Counted from the stretch's first letter, positions 24,601-37,265 are shown. The stretch: DNA of 64,000 nucleotides from Stratiolaelaps scimitus (GCA_019614645.1 JABWDB010000001.1:3038001-3102000); one strand, 5' to 3'. The notes: generated by a model from the letters alone, not told the origin. Numbers and translations: made by a program.

Positions 24601-25155
24601 AGAAGGATAATCATTGTACTATACCACATTTTGGTGTTCGGCTCAAACTTGCGCGTCTTCAAACGACCATAACTTCAAACGTGGGCACAGCTGACAAACC
24701 AGATTTTGCCGACGAATCGTGTAAACACTTGGCTTTATTCTAATAACTCACGCGTGTTGTTTCGTTTCCATGTTACCGTCGACTTGGTTGTGATAATTTC
24801 ATGTTGGCGATCTCGCACACTTCCTGTGTTATAAGAGACCAATCTTGTGCTGGCATCCGTTGGTTTTTAGTGTTATTACAATTACATTCAAAGTACTATA
24901 TGAACATGCTCGGTCCGCAGTGTAGTTCACTGAGCTGTGTGTCGACAGCTGTGACCCGTCATAGAGCACATAGAGCCGACCTGAATTTCGCTCATGATCT
25001 TATACACATATGTGGAGTGTTACTTCAGTTATTATAATATAGACCTTTGTACATACGTGTTGTATGAGAGGAGTTACAGTTGCCTTTTGAACTTCCACAT
25101 CAGCCACTAAAATTTCACCTCCTATCGCAAATTCGAAAATACCACTACAAATAAA
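18680..25155. other. Unassigned DNA, several GC-rich patches
   Basis: No gene is supported. Short GC-rich patches lie at 22300-22640 and 23380-24200, the latter with a CAG/CAA run (23735-23790) open on both strands. An ATT microsatellite is at 24352-24390. A 95-codon plus-strand frame from ATG 21828 starts with hydrophobic segments and turns basic; I recognise no family and it may be chance. Confidence 0.3.
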
Positions 25156-25159
25156 TGTT

Positions 25160-25283
25160 CCTGGCTGACTCACAGCCAACATTTGATGTCCACGGCACAG
25201 CTTTCGGCATTGCTTCACAAGACGGATCCCATTTAAATGAAAACCTGCAACGGTGGAGTTCAAACCCGTGCACGTACGTGTCG
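25160..25283 (-). mobile_element. tRNA-derived SINE, family B
   Basis: On the minus strand a B-box-like gggtttgaactcc is followed by caccgttgcagg, then a body containing gggatccgtcttgtgaagca and atgccgaaagctgtgcc, ending in the hairpin gttggctgtgagtcagcc (25163-25180). The body matches the fragment at 42288-42320; head and hairpin match 10099-10281. This is the copy from which the order of the family's parts is clearest. Confidence 0.65.
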
Positions 25284-25499
25284 AAAAAAAACTACTAAAC
25301 AAGGTCTGTGATATTGTTAAATAATGGCCTAGTTTTAAAAGTTCTCCACAACTGCCCTTTAAAACAAACAACCTGTTTCCTAACGTTATCAGGCAACTGT
25401 CGTTGCACTCATTTCATGAACTCGTCTATCGGTGTAAACAATACAATTTGCAGGCGTTTTTACTTCATAACCCCATCAGCGTTATCGTAAACTATTCTC

Positions 25500-27110
25500 A
25501 AGTTTTGGGCTGTTCTCGCTCAATAAGATTCTCCCTTCTTTGCCTTATTCCCCAGTCTCTCTGCCTTCCCCCTCGCCCATTCTCAACCCCCCCCCCCCCG
25601 AACGATTTGAATATATCGACGACTGCCTCGCGTCGAGAACTCTCGGAATATCGCTCATAGCGCAGAACGAGTTAGCAGGGTGACGGATGATAATCAGCGA
25701 AGATCGTTGAAACAGCTTCACATTGTGTTGCATCACTTGAGAACGATCCCGTTCTCGGTGGGAAATGGGCGTGAGCGATGCGTCGTCTGTCTTTCGAACG
25801 GAAGACCAAAAAAACAACGGGAGCCCGCAACCGCATTCGTCCTTCGGACGCGACCACCTCCGTTGGGGGGAGGTGGAGGAACAGTGAGACCAACTTCATC
25901 TCTTGGCGTCAGCCATTTGTCCTTCAACAGCGCGACGCCCCTGAACTTACCCGCGATGACTCGGACCGACCCACACGCGTCCTGCACTTCCACGATCTCC
26001 ATAAACGTGATCGCTCATCGCGGAGAACGCAGCGAACGGATGACACCCGTCCACGCTTTCGTGGGCGCCGGACGTCGGGGGACTGAAGGTCGTAGACACT
26101 GGGAGACACCATTCTCTCTCTCTCTCTCTCGGTTTCGCTTGTCTTTCTCCCTCCGACGGCTGCGTGCACGAGTCTGGCAAGCCGTAGTTCTGTGGCGAGG
26201 ACGAGGCTGGAAGACGGGGCGGATACGATTGCCGGAGGCTCAGTTCGGACGGAGTTACAGATCGGACTTGCTGTGACTGGGTCCCTTCCGCTGCCTTCCG
26301 TTCCTCACAGCGCGCGAAAAGGAGTCCATGGTGTGGCACTGCGGGGCGCGCGTGATGAGGTGGTTGCGGCGGGGTTGCGCCCAGCCCTCTGTTGGGATCG
26401 CGTCTCCGGCACCAGAGGGGCTGCGTGGACGTGCCTGTAGCACTCTTTGCGCGAGGAAGCGGGAGGCAGAGAGAGAGACAACGAGAAAGGGCGATGGACG
26501 CGAGGGCGAACGAGATTTGCGCACCGTGGAAACGCGTCGCGGAGGGCGGCCACCGAGTCGCGAAGATGGAAGCGACAGCAGCGGGGTAGGGGTACGCATC
26601 TTCTTGGCTAGCGAATGAGCGAGCCAAGAAAAGCAAGGGCGATGGGTTTCATCAACGAAAACCCTGTACAGATCCATCATACGATATTACCAAAACGGCC
26701 GTCGCCGCTGCTCCTGTTGCTGGCGTTGCCCATCTGCCGCACCCGGACACGTCACGGAGCCGAATGAACGCACGTACCGAAAATTCGGTGCGTCTAGTAC
26801 AAGAATACTGTACCGGCAGGCCTGAGCGTCGGTCTCACTGTCTGCACGAAGCGACGCCTCGGTCAACACTCCGATCGCAATCTTTTCATCATGCGCCGGC
26901 TCCTCTGTGTAGCAGAAAATCCAAAACGATATCTCGTTGTCTCCCCTGCGCACAAAAAACCAGCCCTTCCCTGTGGCAACAGCAGCAGCAGCGTGATGTG
27001 AATCCGACCAACGTAAACTGAAACCCGGAAACTGGGCCGACTACCGCGATAACTTGAGACGCGAATCCTTGTCGATGTTGTCGTTGTGTTGACGGGTTGA
27101 ATCGACGGGG
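25500..27110. other. Largest GC- and CpG-rich island
   Basis: About 1.6 kb is rich in CG dinucleotides with a C run at 25587-25599 and (CT)n at 26113-26130. All six frames are open for long stretches, the longest being 229 codons on the minus strand, and translations are Arg/Pro/Ser-rich without recognisable domains. I read this as a promoter or 5' noncoding exon region, or a GC-rich repeat, not as a proven gene. Confidence 0.35.
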
Positions 27111-27114
27111 AAAG

Positions 27115-28845
27115 CTAAAGGTGGGATCTATTCTTTTATGGTCACATATATAAGTTGTGTATCTATTATTTAAGCGTTGTAATATTTCGCAGTTCCGTCA
27201 ATTAAGAAATAATTGAATTGAATTGTGTATGTATGTACATACATATAACCTCAACGTAGCACCTACGGCTTCATCATGCTGGCCGTGCTTTTCTCATTCT
27301 GCGTAACTAAGGTCTCGTCGCCAGACGCAGGCCAATTTATCTTCAAGATAGTCTGTGCCAATCAAGCTAATGCTGCCGTGTGCTCCGTAGGGTGCCCTTG
27401 CTAATTGTGCTTGTACTCGTTAGCTGTTTAGGTCGGCCAAGTCACACCGCGTTCGTCTTGTAAGACTTTGAGTGGAAGACTCTAGGAATTAAAGTTCTGG
27501 AATGAATTTCATACCCTTGCCTGTCTCGTAGATTATGCGTGGACCTAGGGGATCCTTATGAATATTCGAAGCGCTTACGCATACGCCGTTATCATTCAAA
27601 GGCGTGTTGGCTCAGAAGAGCTCAGCAGTCGAACTTTGGTTGCAGATTTACAACGGTAACAGATATACTGGTAACGATAATAACAATAACAATAATAATA
27701 GCAATAATAATAGCATTGGTTGAACATTGAAAGTATCAGTGATCACCTGCCAACAATGATACACATGTGATTTCCATATAGTAATATAACAATAATAATA
27801 ATATTATATCAGTAGTCTGTCACACATTTTCTCCATATTTTTTCTCAGTGTGGGGCAGATGGGGAAAGATAAAGTAAAAAAGAAGAAAGAATAAAGTAAA
27901 AAAATTACGATTTAAATTTTTAAAGCATTTCCATAATATATTTATTTGGTAATTTGTCATTATTTGTATAAATGTGTCTTCCTTGAATTATTCCACTGTC
28001 GTTTCATATAAAAAAATCGACACCCTACTATGGAAGAGCACATGGGTGCATACGTGCGTGAGTGATTTCTGATTTGAGACCAATTGTTGTTAAATGGAAC
28101 AAAATAAAAAAAAATGCAAATTGCTCGCATAGAGGACAATGAAGCGAATCGCGGGAGCCACTCAAGCGACAAGTGCAGGGCTAACATCATGTTTCTCAAA
28201 TGTCCATTTTTAGGATACTCTACAAATGTTCTTAGTTTAGACGCAGCTTCGCTACCCTGCCCGTTCTAAGTTAGAGGCAATTACTGCATTATGGCTGTCC
28301 TTGCATTCACACTGGAGTCCATTTACAATATAGCTGTAATGACACTCTATTGAACTCATCGATTTGAGCGAGATCATTCAGGTTTCGGTCCGTATTCAGC
28401 ATTTCGCACCCGCTCACTCGTGTTAGGATATAAATATACATTTGCATTGAGATGGCGTCTTTAAATGTAAATCTCGAGGCTAGCTTTAACGTTTCAGCTA
28501 CAGTACTTATGAATATCTCAATGACCAGGTGGAAATCGGTTGGGTTTCAGTAACAAATCTAGATAGTATGTAGAGCAGAATTCATAACCGTAAAATACAT
28601 TTGCAGCCATATGTATGGAAATCAAACGGTGTCACTATATGCGTATCGTCACAATGCCGCGTTTGCATGGGCGAAAGCTGAATTCGTTGTCTACAGTAGG
28701 AGCTTTATTGACAAATCTGCAACTTCAACCGACCGTATCGATCCGCATGTGCCCTGTGAGGTTCGAACAGTATAACCGATGGGTGAAAGCTCTTGACGGT
28801 GCTTCCACGCCACCCTGATTTATAAATACGCACGTCTGCATTAAT
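27115..28845. other. Unassigned AT-rich DNA
   Basis: AT-rich sequence with an ATA/ACA microsatellite at 27672-27715 and short (TGTA)n near 27230-27245. No gene or mobile element is recognised. Confidence 0.3.
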
Positions 28846-28861
28846 CAAATTTATTAATAAA

Positions 28862-29014
28862 TACTATAGATAATTATCTTTACGGATAAATTGTATGCTA
28901 TTACATACTCCAATTACTTAGAACTGACAACTCGGGTTCGGCACGGCCGGGACTCAAACAGTGGGTCTTGAGTTTGCCTGGCCGCCATTCTAACGTACGA
29001 AGCTGTCGCGCCAC
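28862..29014 (-). mobile_element. tRNA-derived SINE, family C, with target duplication
   Basis: On the minus strand the insert starts gtggcgcgacagcttcg (A-box-like region) and reaches a B-box-like ctgtttgagtccc, then ggccgtgccgaaccc and an AT-rich tail. Perfect 10-bp repeats tattaataaa at 28852-28861 and 29015-29024 bound it, giving a 153-bp unit. The ...gtcccggccgtgccga block resembles tRNA-derived SINEs of arthropods, and a related head is seen at 44836-44915. Confidence 0.65.
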
Positions 29015-29029
29015 TATTAATAAAAGCTT

Positions 29030-30085
29030 TGTTTGCGATGATTGCTGTGCCCTCCGAAGTTTAACCGCCAGTTATCTCAGCAGTGGATAGGTGCCTGCTT
29101 CAAGACTATAATTAGCGTGCTATCGAGTCGTTACGTAATTTGTAATCTTCCTGAGAACTGAGCCATACGGCTAATCCATTTGATGTGAATCTTTCGACCG
29201 CTCAAATTATTGCCAAACATCGATTGTTAAATGCTGTTGCAGCGAATATTCTACCCAAAAGAAATGTGTTGAGAAGAAGGAACGCTCTGTGCTCAAAAAG
29301 AGAGGGACGAACTGGTATTTCAATGACACCGAGGATTGTTAAAAATTATATGATTTTAACCTTTTACGAGTTCGAGAATCTCGTCCGTCTATTAGGAATA
29401 AACTAGTGCCAGAAACACATGAAAAGGCAGAAAGATAAAGGAGTCTAGGAGAAAAGTAGTATTTTCGCACGCTGGCTGCCAAATAGATTCAAATATATTG
29501 TCTACGATGCATGCATCCCAATTGTAATATGGATCAGGATATGTAGGATCAAGGTGGAAGTGTCTGCAAACAGCTCGCCGCCGAAAGAGGTTGCTTCGAG
29601 CTCAGATTGCGTGTATATGGCATCTATTAAAGGGTAAGACATTCTATATTAATTAAATTGTATTTAATAGTTGTGTTTTGCGAATCATGATTATTAATAT
29701 TACCATTTTATGTTCAAGCAAACCGACAGTAAATGACAATAGACGACCACTGGTTCATCTGCTATAAATTTTCCTTCCACCCATATTGTGGTTCGTGGTT
29801 CCTTATTTGGAGAAACGCGCAGAATTCTGGGAGCTTTCTCTCTATCCAATGGAATTAATTAAGTTTAATTTAGGAGTCTGGATGAAGAAATTTTCCCATT
29901 ATTCCATTGTCGATTTCCATTTCAAGTTGGCGCAGGCCAAACATTAATAACCACATAAGTCGGCTATCCGCTTAGACCTGATACACGAGGATTTCTATAC
30001 ACCACCATTATCCCGAATCCTTATAAGGTGAGGTGGGGGGCTGTTCTTGGTTAACTATCGAAGGCGATTGATAATAGATGCTGCT
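29030..30085. other. Unassigned AT-rich DNA
   Basis: No gene, RNA or repeat could be supported. The right edge runs into the (TA)n tract that hosts a Tc1 element. Confidence 0.3.
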
Positions 30086-30252
30086 ATATATATATATATA
30101 TATATATACAGTGGTCTTCATAAACGTAAGGCGCCCCCTATATTTCAACAAATCGTTACAAAAGCACACATTTGAGGAATCTATTCTGTATCAGATTGTG
30201 TGTGCGGATAATAACAGTGTGCGGTCAGATAACATCAGGGCATATGGCGTCG

Positions 30253-30420
30253 ACTCTGGGGAAGAGGCACACTCTCAGCAGAGGATGGTTTTAGCAGGCA
30301 GAGGCGTTTTGTCATCCACGTCAACCCTGCACTGAATCGGCCCACTTTCATGGAGATTGGAATGTCTCTGGTGGTGACCGTGCGTTTGAAGAAAATTTCC
30401 TCCTCTATAAAAAAAATAAA
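30253..30420 (+). mobile_element. 168-bp retroposon nested in Tc1 element
   Basis: Perfect 16-bp direct repeats agggcatatggcgtcg (30237-30252 and 30421-30436) bracket the insert, which ends in an A-rich tail (taaaaaaaataaa). Its last 44 bp match the 42-bp insert at 1632-1673. Removing the insert plus one repeat restores a continuous Tc1 terminal repeat matching 56406-56637, proving it arrived after the transposon. No coding match was recognised in its 5' part. Confidence 0.85.
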
Positions 30421-30545
30421 AGGGCATATGGCGTCGCACGCAGCGTGCTACAATGAAATGTGTCCTTTTTCGGCTGTTCAAAATGATAAGGCACCCTCAG
30501 TTATCGAGTGTTCTCGCTGAGTTGATACTCACTCTTCTATGCTAA

Positions 30546-31514
30546 TTAGTACTTTATGGCCCTGCACTTGCTCATTATAACGTTAAAGATTCGGTTTGGC
30601 ATACTATCAACGGGCTTTAGCAGGATCTGATCGCTGACACCTCCCCGGGCTTCCAACAACACCTCTCGTAGTGTTTCCACGGATGTATACTGTCGATTCG
30701 ACGCATATACTCTTCGGACAAGAATGCCCTAGAGGTTCTCCATCGGGTGGAGATCCAGAGAACATACTGGCCGCTCTAGAGTTTCAACAATGTGCCATCC
30801 TAACCACGCACGTGTACTCGCGCTGATGTGAATTAAAACGTTATCTTGTTGGAAAACAATTGGTAGTCGATGAATCTGCGCTTAAAAGGTAGTAGGTTGT
30901 CGGTTGATAGCCCTCGCTATTCATTCGAGATGAGATTAAAGCGAATGCAAGTTTGCCAAGAAAGGTAAGAGCTCCCCAAACCATAACGTTCCTACCGTTG
31001 AAATTGCGCTTGGAGAAGTACCGTGACTCTTTACGTACATCATGCCAATAACCGTTAAATCGATTTGGACCCTCACTGAAAACGATCTGAAAGAACACAC
31101 CTTTAGATTGATGTGCACCCTCAGGATACTGTTTAAAAAAACGTTGTCCCAATATCCACCGATCTCCGGTCTCTCTCCATATGGTTGCGAACAAAGTTTA
31201 ATCGAGCAGTCATGTGGCGTTGTTGAAGACGAGGTCTTGTTTTTATTTGCGCCCGTACGGTACGCGAATAACGCTCAGCTGTCCTTATCACTGGTAATCT
31301 ATGAACCTTAACTCTCGCCTAATTGCTTCACAATTTATGGTCGAATTCGAGGTCAATCGACAAATGTCCATGGTACTTCGCTAGCTGACCTTTCGTGGAC
31401 GTCCTTTGGGCTTATTAGCACCATACGTCGACAAACTACGTAAATAATTTTGCACAACGCAACGTAGTAATGACCTGTTTTCTCTGCATAAATAAAGCTC
31501 GAAGCGTGTCCCAT
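30546..31514 (-). pseudogene. Tc1 transposase pseudogene
   Basis: An ATG at 31514 (MGHASS) aligns with the start of the copy at 56675. Downstream blocks include FNGYWHDVRKESRYFSKRNF, NVMVWGAL and GKLAFALISSRMNSEGYQ, then QDNVLIH with the second aspartate and HPMENL with the final glutamate, 34 residues apart (DD34E, Tc1). The C-terminus ends near NRIFNVIMSKCRAIKY. Frameshifts and stops break the frame, including a stop where the family has the Trp after MENL, and the N-terminal helix-turn-helix region carries small deletions. The usual family length is about 340 residues. Confidence 0.75.
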
Positions 31515-31659
31515 GACCACAACACAGAGTGAATGCTCAACATAAGCTGGATCCATTCGGTCTTTGACAAATACATTAATCTGATACAGAATAAACTCCT
31601 CAAGTGTATGCTCTTTGTAACGATTTGTTGAAATATAATTTAAGAATGCCACTGTATAT

Positions 31660-34035
31660 ATATATAATATACGTTTTCTTAGGTAAGTAGATTAGATAGG
31701 GTTTAGTAAGGCTACTTGCTTAGAAACCAGCATCCGGCGTCGTCGACATTGCATCTGTCATCTTAATTCAGGATCACCTTGCTCCCCGGATCCGCCCAGG
31801 ATCGTTCTTCCTCTACCCGCATAAAGCTCCGGCAAATTCTACATAATTAGATCATATAATGACTTGAGAAGAATGAATTGTCAGCTTCTGAAATACGAAC
31901 TTCTGCGAGACCATCGAGTTGTTGTTACGCCAGTACCTGTCCATAGAAACGGAACAACTTTGGATAAATGGATTTCAATTGGCGGCTTGATAAAAGCCAA
32001 TTTCTCCTAATTGGATCTAAACCCTTTCATAATAGGGATCCGTGCTGGAGGCTTATCCTGCAAGAGGTCAAAAACGTATATTGAAGACCGATTGCTAAAC
32101 TATAGCTTCTATTCAGCTTTATTGAAATGCAACCAGTCAGCGCATTTTACCAAGTCTGATAATTAGCAATATTCTGCTTCTTTTCGTTTCTAATTTCGTG
32201 CTTGAATCTGGTTTTCCTCAAACATGTCCTTCTTAGCATTGTGTCTACATACTGAAATATCGTCAAAGACATTAAAGCCTATTTTGGGGAGCATCGACAC
32301 ATGCATCCAAACATGCGTACAAAAATACTCCTGCTACAGTATGACACTGATACCAATACTCGTATTCAATTCACTTCAAGAAAACCTTTATGGAAACCAA
32401 AAGGAAAGAAGGAGTGCATGATACAATTGTAGATTAAGCGTACCTATTGTGTGCACTCATTATCACAATTCGACATAGCCACACTCTGACAACTTTGTTA
32501 TTGAAGTTACTGTCATCGCATGGTATTACGCATGTCAACGTCTATTATTCAATTATGACCACGTGAAGATATTATTCAGCGGCATGGTTGGGGTTTTATG
32601 TAAGGAGAATACAAAATAGTCTTCTAATTATATGTGATGGCTTGCGGCACTTGACTTGTTTAGGTTTATGGCTCGACACCTTAGACAGAGAGTGGACATC
32701 ACATTCGCTATTTATGCCGCACTTGTGCACCTATAACGAACACACAATGGCATACAATTCCCATAAGCCCATATAATTCTCGTTGCGAAGGTACATCGAT
32801 AAAAATGAAATTGACGAGCTATGCCTCAACGCGACGGAACCTCGGACCGCGCACTTCTTGCATTAGTGACTCGCAGATGGTTATTATGAGATGTGTACAA
32901 ATGCAAGAGTTTATGCTCTGCATGGACGTACATTAGTATACGGTAAAAACAGTTATAAAACTACCAGCATACTCTACTGCGACGAATCTAATGCAATAGT
33001 ACACAGCTATTCACTGGGCCTTCTACTTACCACTCGGAAACATCAGACCTGGGCACACCGAGCCTCCTCCCGGAGCTGTGAGCACCAGCATTACTATACA
33101 CAGTTATTTCTTACTGAAGGCCAAAGCACACAAACCATGCAGGCTTTTGCCTCCTATGTATCCCAGCCGCGTTTGTAGTAAGGATAAACTAGATCTCTCA
33201 GGCTCCTGCATTCAGAAGATTGGTGCAACGTTCCAGCGTAACGATCTTGGCTAAGCGAAACTTGATGTGCTCCTCCGCAAGTGATGCGCACATTTTAGAA
33301 ATATACGCACAGTTGTAGGCGTCTTATTTGGTCAACTATGCCCCAAACGTCACTATATATTTAACCTGAAACATTGTAAAGCTGAACATGGTCGGAATTG
33401 CCGTAACGACTACGTATGAGACCGTATTGTAGCACGTTGCTTGCACACCACCGTATATATGAAGGCAAGGACGATTCTGTGCACGTAATAGCACACTTGT
33501 TTGTGTCAAAGTAGCGTGGTTCATGTTTGCACTGCCTTAAGGTAGACCCCTTCTCTGGTTCAATTATGCGTTCATCCTCGGCTCGAGATTAAAAACGCGA
33601 CCTTAATCCGATGCTTAATGACGTTCTTGCAATGCTGGCAAGATTGGCTATTATTGACGCGCTGCATAGAAGCACATACAAAGCACTGACCAGCTTAGAG
33701 AGTAAAGATGGATACGCGATTTAACAAGACTTCAATTGAAACAATGCGGACTGCACTTGTCTCAATCAGATCCCACGTCAACTCGCTAGACCATGAGGAG
33801 TCAGATATAGAATATTTGAAATACACGGCTGCGAGAAATATTCATCCTGGCTAGCTCATCGAAGTGCATCGAAGTTTTTCTCTAAAAAAAACAAGATGTC
33901 ACGCTGATTTGTATTATATGCCCGCGCAACGTCGTGAGGCCATGTGGAGCTGTTTAAGAAGTGTTTAGTCTTTGAACCCTGTAGGTGTTGTTACTTCGGC
34001 CACGGTTTGGAACGACTGTCGTGTTTATTCGAAAC
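31660..34035. other. Unassigned DNA
   Basis: No gene or repeat family is recognised on either strand. Open frames are under 100 codons and unconvincing. Confidence 0.3.
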
Positions 34036-34040
34036 ATATG

Positions 34041-34107
34041 TGTTCTGCAGGATTTGAACCGGATATCCTGGGATTTCAAGTCCATGGCGTGACCCCCATA
34101 CCATCCC
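34041..34107 (-). pseudogene. tRNA-Ser(TGA)-like relic
   Basis: On the minus strand the sequence reads ccatggacttgaaatccc followed by a B-box-like ccggttcaaatcc. The atggact-TGA-aatcc core is characteristic of tRNA-Ser(UGA) anticodon arms. The acceptor stem does not close, the anticodon stem has mismatches, and the A-box side is disturbed. It is a tRNA pseudogene or the head of a Ser-tRNA-derived SINE, not a working gene. Confidence 0.5.
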
Positions 34108-34292
34108 GTTTCATCTTCTAGCATGCATTAAATGCACCTTACAAAAACGGCTTTCACACTGGATATGATTCTGGTAAAGCTGAGCGGACGCTCTGCTTAA
34201 CTTTTAAATGCTGAAACTAGCTCTATAAATAGCCAAGACAAGTTTATTTCAGGGAGAAAGATTTTTAAGTAATTCATGTTTAAACCTTGTTG

Positions 34293-34294
<2 letters not shown>

Positions 34295-34388
<94 letters not shown>

Positions 34389-34402
34389 TTATTTATATAT
34401 AT
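34295..34402. repeat. (TA)n array with 30-bp higher-order period
   Basis: A long TA dinucleotide tract is interrupted at exactly 30-bp intervals by atttattta (from 34327, 34357 and 34387), so it is a minisatellite built from a microsatellite. A further short (TA)n lies near 34473-34490. Confidence 0.9.
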
Positions 34403-34499
34403 AACAGGGTTATTAAAACTTTCATACAAACCAATTATAACTTTTAATACATTCTACTCAATGGCAATGGTGTGTATATATATATATATATACATGAAT

Positions 34500-34906
34500 G
34501 TATGTATGTCCGCCCTTCCGGCTGCATGCAGCATGTCTTCTCTACAGCGTCGCTGTGCCTATTTGGCTCTGTTAGGATCTGACGCTAGCTGCACACCAAC
34601 CTTGTGTATTCGGTTCTTACCCCAGCAGCCCCCCTTCACTCCCGAAGCAGGGTCATCCAGACACAGGCACAGACAAGGCAGCAGACGTATCTGATCGAAT
34701 ATCATCACGTTCGCTTTGTTTCACCACCAGGCTAGCTAGTAGCCAATCGCAGCCGTTACAGTGGGACAGCATGCGGTCAAACAGGCGGTAACAAAGTAGC
34801 TTTGGTCTTCTTGTTCCCTCACTCTCGCTGCTTGAGGGGGCGATACCACTGCACCGTTGCTGGACCTCGACGGCCTGAAGGCCTGGCAAGACAGGCACAA
34901 AGGGAG

Positions 34907-34945
<39 letters not shown>

Positions 34946-37265
34946 AAGAGACCGGGGAATATCGGGGCAGAGGGTGACTGGCTCGTGGCAACGGCCACTT
35001 TTGGCCAGCCGAACCTCGCCGGAATGGCCCGTCCTTTACTTGGCCGGGCCAAAGAGACGCATCCGGTCGGAGCTGATCGAAAAAATGGACCTGGAGCCTG
35101 GTTGGATGAAAGCTGAAACATTGCTGTTACCGCAGATGCGGACAGAACGCTGGATAGAAGAAGCCAATACGCTGTTCTGGGGGCCGCGTCAACATGTGCA
35201 GATCGCTGCATCGAGCCAAGTCGATCCGACCTTTTTGCACTCAGCTGTCAGTGACGGGCATCTGTGAGTGTCGATGAACGAGGAACGTGCCAGACATCCG
35301 GATATGCTTCGAGGTTTCTCGTGCTAAAAATTGCATCATTAACACGAACATAGGCGTCTCGCATATTGTGAATGTGAGGCGCCCGTTTGATATCTGCTTG
35401 GCCTCCGCAAGCTCTGTGGGTATGACCGGAAGCGGGAGCTGTGAACTTTCCAGCATTCGCGTTCAGCGACCACGTTTTTCGTTTCCGTGAGCCTTTGCGA
35501 TGTGTTTGTAGAGATAGCATTATTTGCTTACCGACTCGCCATGACATGCAGGCTATTGAATAAGTCAGTTCAAAATGTCTGCGTGAGATCTGGACATGCG
35601 GTGCAGCAACAGCGCCCGAGAGAATATTGCATCTGCCTGATGCATTTCGCAGCGGAATGTGTGCGTGTGTTACGTCGCACGTAGCCAATGTGGCAATTTA
35701 CGTAAAAAAGTGATGATGCAATCCGAATTTTCTCAAAGTACAAACACTCTCTCTCTCTCTCTCTTTCTCTATTTATCGACTTATTTATCATGTACAATGT
35801 ATGTTATGGTTATAGTGATTATTGACATTAAACAGTCGACTATTGTTGAGAAATACGGTGGGGTCGATTGCGCAGCATAAATGCTTTGAACTAAAATGGC
35901 CTACTATTAATGCTATGAATTACAGCTCTATCTAAAATAATATGATATTCAGCCAGTGAGAATCGTCTGCCGGCATAACACTACTGTACATATATAGCCA
36001 ATGTCTGCATATTAGTGCAATTTGATCGAATTCAGAGCTGAGTTATATATTGGTTATATCTATGAAAATTGTTAAAAGTATTAATATTATTACTTTTATT
36101 GTTTGTAAATCGTTAGAAGTTGTGTCGTTATATATTAGGGAAATTGCAGATTTCCCCTCTGATAGTGCAACCTTAAAATAGATCTGGTATTAGTTCAAAG
36201 CTGATATTAAAATTATCGGTAGCCAGTCACCTTCCACGTATCTAAATTCCGCGTCCAGCCGTGTACATGACTTCCTCTTCGCCGCATGCTAATTATTATA
36301 TTAAGACAGTGTTTGCGACCATCTGCTACAACACAGTGTTGTTTAGCCATGAGACACTCTCTGTTCTGGCATTTTTTGCATGGCACCCACGGTGGCGGCG
36401 GTGTGGCGTGTCGGCACATATTGTTGCACGTAACCAACAAGGTGTCCAATAAAACAACCTAGCTTAAAACAGACTAATCTAAGCGCCCGGGATGTTTTAT
36501 GCCTCCAGCCTAGATCACCTCAGCCCTTCAACTGAGTACAGCATGATGGCCGTCCCAGGTGGAATGCAAGTCAGGGCCGTCCTAGTAGAAGTTAAGGCTT
36601 GACCTTCCCCAGAGTGTACGGTGGCCAGATACTCACTGCCACTAGTTACTCCACTGCTCCAAATCTTAGTCCCGGGGACTAATGAAGAGACCATATGCGC
36701 GCACGGCTTGAGCCCGCATCGACCGGGTCGATACCCTTCAATCGGAACAATACTGCAAAAGAACAAACGAACGTGTGAGAACTGCTCAGATCGAAGCTCG
36801 CGTCTCCGTCTCGCTTCGGGCGAAATAGTGGCACGTTTTACGGACAAATCAACAATTGAACTGCTCTATTTTAAAATCGGTGGCGGACAAACCAGCTGAT
36901 GTCCCTCTGAATGTGTTCTCTTGGTTGTTCGCCGAGATACAGATAAATACCGGGAAATGCCAGATTAGGAATTGCTGAAGTTCAGCCGCAAATGAAAGTT
37001 CTTTAGTTAGATAGCCCAGTGACCCACGGCACGTACGGAATAAACCAGCATCATCGTCGTTCTTCTGGATGAGTTGTGGTCTTAACCGGTGCCGACTGTT
37101 TGCCGAGAGGGGCTCAACTTAACTGACAAATATCGTGCATCCAACTGAGTTGTCTGCATATGCATGATTCAATCTGCACCTACATTGTTCTAAACCTTTA
37201 GGCTTAGGTTGACGGCAGGCTGGAGGAAATGTAGTCATAGACAGTGCATATTGACCAGTTGTACA
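34500..37265. other. Unassigned DNA with GC-rich island
   Basis: A GC-rich island at 34500-35500 contains (GA)n at 34911-34942 and overlapping frames on both strands, one of 136 codons on the plus strand with an Arg-Glu repeat. No domain is recognised. (CT)n lies at 35747-35769. From 36515 to 36850 both strands are again open without a recognisable product. Confidence 0.3.

Larger units (their letters stand above)
30109..31654 (-). mobile_element. Tc1 (DD34E) transposon in a (TA)n tract
   Basis: The element starts CAGTGGTCTTCATAAACG and ends with the complementary ATGCCACTG. Both ends sit in (TA)n, consistent with TA-targeted Tc1 insertion. It is the same family as the element at 56406-57981, in the opposite orientation. 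The inner left repeat is split by a 168-bp retroposon (30253-30420), and the right repeat has lost about 100 bp. The internal region encodes a decayed transposase on the minus strand. Without the insert it would be about 1.36 kb. Confidence 0.85.

Noticed and set aside
25947..26636. A 229-codon minus-strand open frame
   Set aside because: It lies in a CpG-rich island where all frames are open. The translation is low in complexity with no domain, and the plus strand is equally open.
34857..35267. A 136-codon frame with an Arg-Glu repeat
   Set aside because: The repeat is a (GA)n microsatellite and the opposite strand is also open for 130 codons.
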